This document shows, one piece after another, positions 59,946-64,000 of a stretch of DNA of 64,000 bases. A program made the position numbers and the translations under genes. The first letter of the stretch is position 1. Every line of letters starts with the position of its first letter. Under the pieces are notes generated by a model. That model was not told the origin of the DNA, did not search any database, and was given only the letters and a program-made list of their open reading frames with translations. This stretch comes from Fibrobacter sp. UWT2 (GTDB lineage: Bacteria > Fibrobacterota > Fibrobacteria > Fibrobacterales > Fibrobacteraceae). The DNA is taken from contig NZ_FRBF01000015.1 in NCBI RefSeq assembly GCF_900142545.1, forward strand, positions 16,380-80,379, written 5' to 3'.

Positions 59946-59962
59946 TATTCCAAATTGGAATA
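59946..59962. promoter_or_regulatory. Palindromic site (TATTCCAA-A-TTGGAATA), copy 2
   Basis: Perfect 8-bp arms around one base, 20 bp upstream of ispE and directly before its TAAGTT -10, so a bound protein would overlap the -35 region. Nearly the same sequence occurs at 4942-4957. Confidence 0.4.
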
Positions 59963-59982
59963 TTTTTGCTAAGTTTAACGGC

Positions 59983-60846
59983 ATGAAAGAATACGCTCCT
60001 GCCAAGATTAATTTGTTTTTGGATGTTATTCGTAAACGTGAAGATGGCTACCATGATTTGGGCACCCTCTTCCAGACCATCGACGCAGGTGACACTGTAA
60101 GCGCCGAACCGCGCCAGGATGGTCGAATTACGCTTTGCTACAACGAACCGCAGAATTATCCGCTGGAAACGGACTTGGTTTACAAGGCCGCCAAGCTCTT
60201 GCAGCAGGAATCGGGAACGACCCTCGGTGCAGACATTTATTTGAACAAGGTAATGCCCTTGGGGGCAGGCCTCGGTGGAGGCTCTGCAGACGCTGCAGCA
60301 ACGCTCCGCTTGCTGAACCAGCTGTGGAAGCTCAAATTCAAATTTGAAAAGCTCGAAGAAATTGGAGCAAAGCTTGGTGCCGATGTCCCCTTCCTGGTGC
60401 GTGGCGGTACCGCCATGGCCGAAGGGATTGGTGAAAAGCTCACTTTTGTGAAACCGCTACAGTTGAACGACGAACAGTACCTGCTGGTGGCCACTCCACT
60501 TGATTCCGTACCGACCAAGGATGCCTACGCGGGCGTGCCCAAGTCCGGTTCGGACCGCTGGGAAACCTTCAAGGCCAAGTGCAAGTCGGCTGGCAAGTCC
60601 GCCATTGAATATGCCCTGGCCAACGGTTTTAACGGCTTCGAGGAATCGGTATTCCCCAAGCACCCCCTCGTTGAAGAAATGAAGAACGAGTTTAAGCGCC
60701 TGGGAGCAACCTCCGTCCTGATGTCGGGGTCGGGGGCGTCGGTTTTTGGAGTTTTTGCAACCCGCAAGCAGGCAAAAGCGGCCGCCGAGGAGCTGAAACC
60801 GATCTCCAGGTACCAGGTGGTGACCCGCTTTTTCGAGGGTTTTTAG
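59983..60846 (+). CDS. ispE: 4-diphosphocytidyl-2-C-methyl-D-erythritol kinase
   Basis: 287-aa GHMP-family kinase of the MEP isoprenoid pathway. N-terminal APAKINLFLDVIRKREDGYHDL (split as APAKINLFLDV and KREDGYHDL), ATP loop PLGAGLGGGSADAAATLRLL, C-terminal GSGASVFGVF. Normal length. The ATG at 59983 is chosen: an earlier in-frame start at 59908 would put a non-conserved AT-rich leader ahead of the conserved N-terminus and across the palindrome. TAAGTT lies 7 nt before the ATG and there is no ribosome site. Transcribed alone, followed by tRNA-Gln. Confidence 0.95.
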   Translation: MKEYAPAKINLFLDVIRKREDGYHDLGTLFQTIDAGDTVSAEPRQDGRITLCYNEPQNYPLETDLVYKAAKLLQQESGTTLGADIYLNKVMPLGAGLGGGSADAAATLRLLNQLWKLKFKFEKLEEIGAKLGADVPFLVRGGTAMAEGIGEKLTFVKPLQLNDEQYLLVATPLDSVPTKDAYAGVPKSGSDRWETFKAKCKSAGKSAIEYALANGFNGFEESVFPKHPLVEEMKNEFKRLGATSVLMSGSGASVFGVFATRKQAKAAAEELKPISRYQVVTRFFEGF

Positions 60847-60876
60847 CTAAAGCCCTTTGAAATTTGCGCAAATTTG

Positions 60877-60884
60877 CTATATTT
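60877..60884 (+). promoter_or_regulatory. -10 element of tRNA-Gln
   Basis: CTATATTT followed by GCGCC, 10 nt before the tRNA; TTGAAA at 60857-60862 may be the -35 (15-bp spacer). Confidence 0.6.
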
Positions 60885-60894
60885 GCGCCACCAT

Positions 60895-60966
60895 TGGGGT
60901 ATCGTCAAGTGGTAAGACAACGGATTTTGATTCCGTTATTCGTTGGTTCGAATCCAGCTACCCCAA
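60895..60966 (+). tRNA. tRNA-Gln (anticodon TTG)
   Basis: 72-nt cloverleaf: acceptor TGGGGTA/TACCCCA, anticodon arm ACGGA-TTTTGAT-TCCGT (anticodon TTG), T arm GTTGG-TTCGAAT-CCAGC, discriminator A. CCA is not encoded. It stands 37 bp before the L25 gene, so rplY may be transcribed through it. Confidence 0.95.
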
Positions 60967-61003
60967 TGAATTTTTTTAACCATTTACTAATTGGAGTAAA
61001 ATT

Positions 61004-61618
61004 ATGGAACTCACAAAGCTCGCAGCAACCTCGAGAGTGCTAGGCAAGAGCCGCGACAACGCCCGCCTTCGTAAGGCTGGCCAGATCCCGGCTGTCTATT
61101 ATGGTAAGGGTCAGGAGTCCGTGAATATCAGCGTTAGCGCAATCGATGTTCGCAAGGTCCTCGCCCCGGGTAAGCGTTACACGCTTCTCGACTTGGAAAT
61201 TGATGGCAAGGCCGGCAACGCTGCCGTAATTTACAACTACCAGAAGAACCCGATCTCCCAGGAAATCGAACACATCGACTTCCTCAAGATCGACGATGCT
61301 ACCAAGGTCAAGGTTCGCGTTCCCGTTAAGCTGAACGGCCTTCCGGTTGGTGTTAAGACTCAGGGTGGTACTTTTGCTCAGCAGAACCGCTACATCCAGC
61401 TCGCCGCCGTGCCGACCAAGATTCCGGCCGTGCTCGAAATGGACATCTCCGACTTCCCGGCTCCGACGACGTTCTACGCCAAGGACCTGAAGCTCGAAGA
61501 CGGTATCGAACTCGCTTGCAAGCCGCGCACCGTTATCTTCACCATTACTGCCAAGAGCGGTAAGAAGGCTGACGACGCTGTTGATGCTGCCGCTGCTCCG
61601 GCTGCCGAAGCTAAGTAA
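61004..61618 (+). CDS. rplY: 50S ribosomal protein L25/general stress protein Ctc
   Basis: 204-aa, long (CTC/TL5) form of L25, which binds 5S rRNA. N-terminal L25 domain: GKSRDNARLRKAGQIPAVYYG and NYQKNPISQEIEHIDFLKI; C-terminal TL5 domain from about residue 95 (VRVPVKLNGLPVGVKTQGG), ending in an Ala-rich tail. No strong -10 lies between it and tRNA-Gln, so co-transcription with the tRNA is likely; GGAG lies 8 nt before the ATG. rplY and pth adjacent to each other is a common bacterial arrangement. Confidence 0.95.
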   Translation: MELTKLAATSRVLGKSRDNARLRKAGQIPAVYYGKGQESVNISVSAIDVRKVLAPGKRYTLLDLEIDGKAGNAAVIYNYQKNPISQEIEHIDFLKIDDATKVKVRVPVKLNGLPVGVKTQGGTFAQQNRYIQLAAVPTKIPAVLEMDISDFPAPTTFYAKDLKLEDGIELACKPRTVIFTITAKSGKKADDAVDAAAAPAAEAK

Positions 61619-61640
61619 TTGCATCAAGCAATCGAAATTG

Positions 61641-61676
61641 GACCTGTCTGCCTTGTGGCAGGCAGGTCATTTTTTT
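61641..61676 (+). terminator. Terminator of rplY
   Basis: 12-bp stem GACCTGTCTGCC / GGCAGGCAGGTC (61641-61652 with 61657-61668) with a 4-nt loop and ATTTTTTT after it. Confidence 0.93.
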
Positions 61677-61699
61677 AGGCTCGAAGCATGAGCTATTTA

Positions 61700-61706
61700 C
61701 TATATT
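61700..61706 (+). promoter_or_regulatory. -10 element of pth
   Basis: CTATATT, 50 nt before the pth start. The leader between contains a dispersed hairpin repeat. Confidence 0.5.
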
Positions 61707-61715
61707 ACCGTTTAC

Positions 61716-61752
61716 CTCACACCTCAAAGCGCCTTTGGCGCGACCTCATACC
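61716..61752 (+). repeat. Dispersed hairpin repeat, copy 4, in the pth leader
   Basis: CTCACACCTCAAAG, then the hairpin CGCCTTTGGCG, then CGACCTCATACC. It ends 4 nt before the pth ATG, so its hairpin could affect translation. Confidence 0.6.
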
Positions 61753-61756
61753 TGTT

Positions 61757-62311
61757 ATGTACATCATCGTCGGTCTCGGAAATCCTGGTACTCAGTACTC
61801 TAACACTCACCACAATGCGGGCTTCATGGCCGTCGAAAAGCTGGCCGACCCGAACAAGGACTGGAAAAGCGAACACAAGGCGCTCACCATGAAGGTGAAC
61901 ATTGCGGGTGAGGAATGCCTCTTGGCAAAGCCGCAGACTTATATGAATTTGTCTGGCGAAGCGGTGCAGGCTCTGATGACTTGGTACAAGGTGAAAGTGG
62001 ACCACCTGCTTGTTTTCAGCGATGACATTAATTTGGATGTAGGCCGTATCCGTTGCCGCAAGGACGGCAGTCACGGTGGGCAGAATGGGCTCCGCAATAT
62101 CATAGAACATGTGGGCGACAAGTTCCCGCGTATCCGTTTTGGTGTAGGCAAGTGCCCTCCGAAATTCGACCTCAGCAACTGGGTGTTGGCGAAGTTTTCG
62201 CCCGAAGATCGCCCCATATTCGAAGAGGCCATTGCTAAAGTCCCAGCCCTTGTAGAATGCTACTTCAAGCTCGGCATCGAAAAGTGCATGGAACGCTACA
62301 ACGGCAAATAA
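61757..62311 (+). CDS. pth: Peptidyl-tRNA hydrolase
   Basis: 184 aa, recycles peptidyl-tRNA released from stalled ribosomes. Motifs: MYIIVGLGNPGTQYSNTHHN (active-site His), LLAKPQTYMNLSGEAV, VFSDDINLDVGRIRCRKDGS and SHGGQNGLRNII. ATG 61757 begins the conserved N-terminus directly; an in-frame ATG at 61688 lies before the -10. No ribosome site is visible and the start is 4 nt after a hairpin repeat. Confidence 0.95.
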   Translation: MYIIVGLGNPGTQYSNTHHNAGFMAVEKLADPNKDWKSEHKALTMKVNIAGEECLLAKPQTYMNLSGEAVQALMTWYKVKVDHLLVFSDDINLDVGRIRCRKDGSHGGQNGLRNIIEHVGDKFPRIRFGVGKCPPKFDLSNWVLAKFSPEDRPIFEEAIAKVPALVECYFKLGIEKCMERYNGK

Positions 62312-62351
62312 AAACCGACTTTTTACAATATTTCTAGCGGTATAGAGCTAG

Positions 62352-63857
<1,506 letters not shown>

Positions 63858-63883
63858 TTCCGCTTTTTTGATGTATTAAAAAG

Positions 63884-63908
63884 CCCGCGATTCAAATCGC
63901 GGGTTTTT
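63884..63908 (+). terminator. Terminator of guaB
   Basis: CCCGCGAT-TCAA-ATCGCGGG followed by TTTTT. Confidence 0.92.
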
Positions 63909-63923
63909 ATTTGTATAATCGAA

Positions 63924-63946
63924 AACCACCGGCTAGGCCGGTGGTT
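63924..63946. other. Perfect GC-rich hairpin near the right edge
   Basis: AACCACCGGC-TAG-GCCGGTGGTT, 10-bp arms and a 3-nt loop. It comes right after a TATAAT box (63914-63919) and about 23 bp before a possible start codon. It could be a leader hairpin, a mobile-element end or a minus-strand terminator. Confidence 0.5.
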
Positions 63947-63968
63947 CCGTAAAAGCCTTCTGGCGGTC

Positions 63969-64000
63969 ATGAGAAAAAATCCTTTGATTAATATTGAAAT
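63969..64000 (+). CDS. Possible start of a gene running off the right edge
   Basis: An open frame MRKNPLINIE starts at ATG 63969, after GGCGGT and downstream of a TATAAT box and a perfect hairpin. Only 10 codons are visible, so neither the family nor the reality of the gene can be judged. Confidence 0.3.
   Translation, partial: MRKNPLINIE

Overview
The window reads as a chromosome segment of a Fibrobacter-type bacterium (phylum Fibrobacterota). This is inferred from four things: Gram-negative envelope genes (two Omp85-type barrels, TamB, a LolA-like protein, porin-like barrels); a surface lipoprotein with runs of serine directly after the lipobox; a Rho factor with a long Asn/Gln-rich N-terminal extension; and short AT-rich -10 boxes of the form CTATATTT or CTATCTTT in front of most transcription units. 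No phage, CRISPR array or complete insertion sequence was seen. Gene density is high, with many 0-25 bp gaps and 1-4 bp overlaps.

Layout, left to right. Positions 1-4.9 kb hold the start of rlmN, an XRE regulator, tRNA-Arg, a class A penicillin-binding protein and a TlpA-like thioredoxin. 4.96-14.8 kb holds an Omp85-like barrel protein, glyA, an orphan ABC ATPase and a tamA-tamB pair. 15.1-24.8 kb is rich in DNA repair genes (sbcD, sbcC, a PcrA/UvrD helicase, radA) with a Ser-rich lipoprotein between them. 24.9-33 kb holds an exported pentapeptide-repeat protein, a geranylgeranyl-reductase-type flavoprotein with sufE, tsaE, nspC, and a secreted protein followed by a FecCD/FecE-type importer. 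33-39.4 kb holds rho-proC-sigma54 activator on one strand and folK-deoxynucleoside kinase-panC on the other. 39.5-46.1 kb holds a CHASE2 adenylate cyclase divergent from ftsK.

46.1-53.8 kb is the most unusual region. Five tightly packed minus-strand genes run STAS antagonist, PLP aminotransferase-fold enzyme, one-module NRPS (A-PCP-C), MATE exporter fused to an RsbW/HATPase-like domain, and 7TM-SpoIIE phosphatase. The parts of a partner-switching system (phosphatase, STAS protein, HATPase-like domain) surround a small biosynthetic pathway and its likely exporter. I infer a regulated system that makes and exports a small amide or peptide, in which the switch acts on the transporter itself rather than on a sigma factor.

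53.8-59.8 kb is a second five-gene minus-strand operon: DUF2147, LolA-like protein, RND/MMPL exporter, DUF1302-like porin and another barrel protein. It looks like an envelope lipid or hydrophobic-compound export system. The window closes with housekeeping genes (ispE, tRNA-Gln, rplY, pth, guaB) and the start of an unknown gene.

Regulatory features worth keeping: a window-wide -10 motif, often 6-7 nt from the start codon, which implies leaderless mRNAs; a family of small hairpin repeats between genes; several perfect palindromes in divergent promoters; and clear factor-independent terminators.
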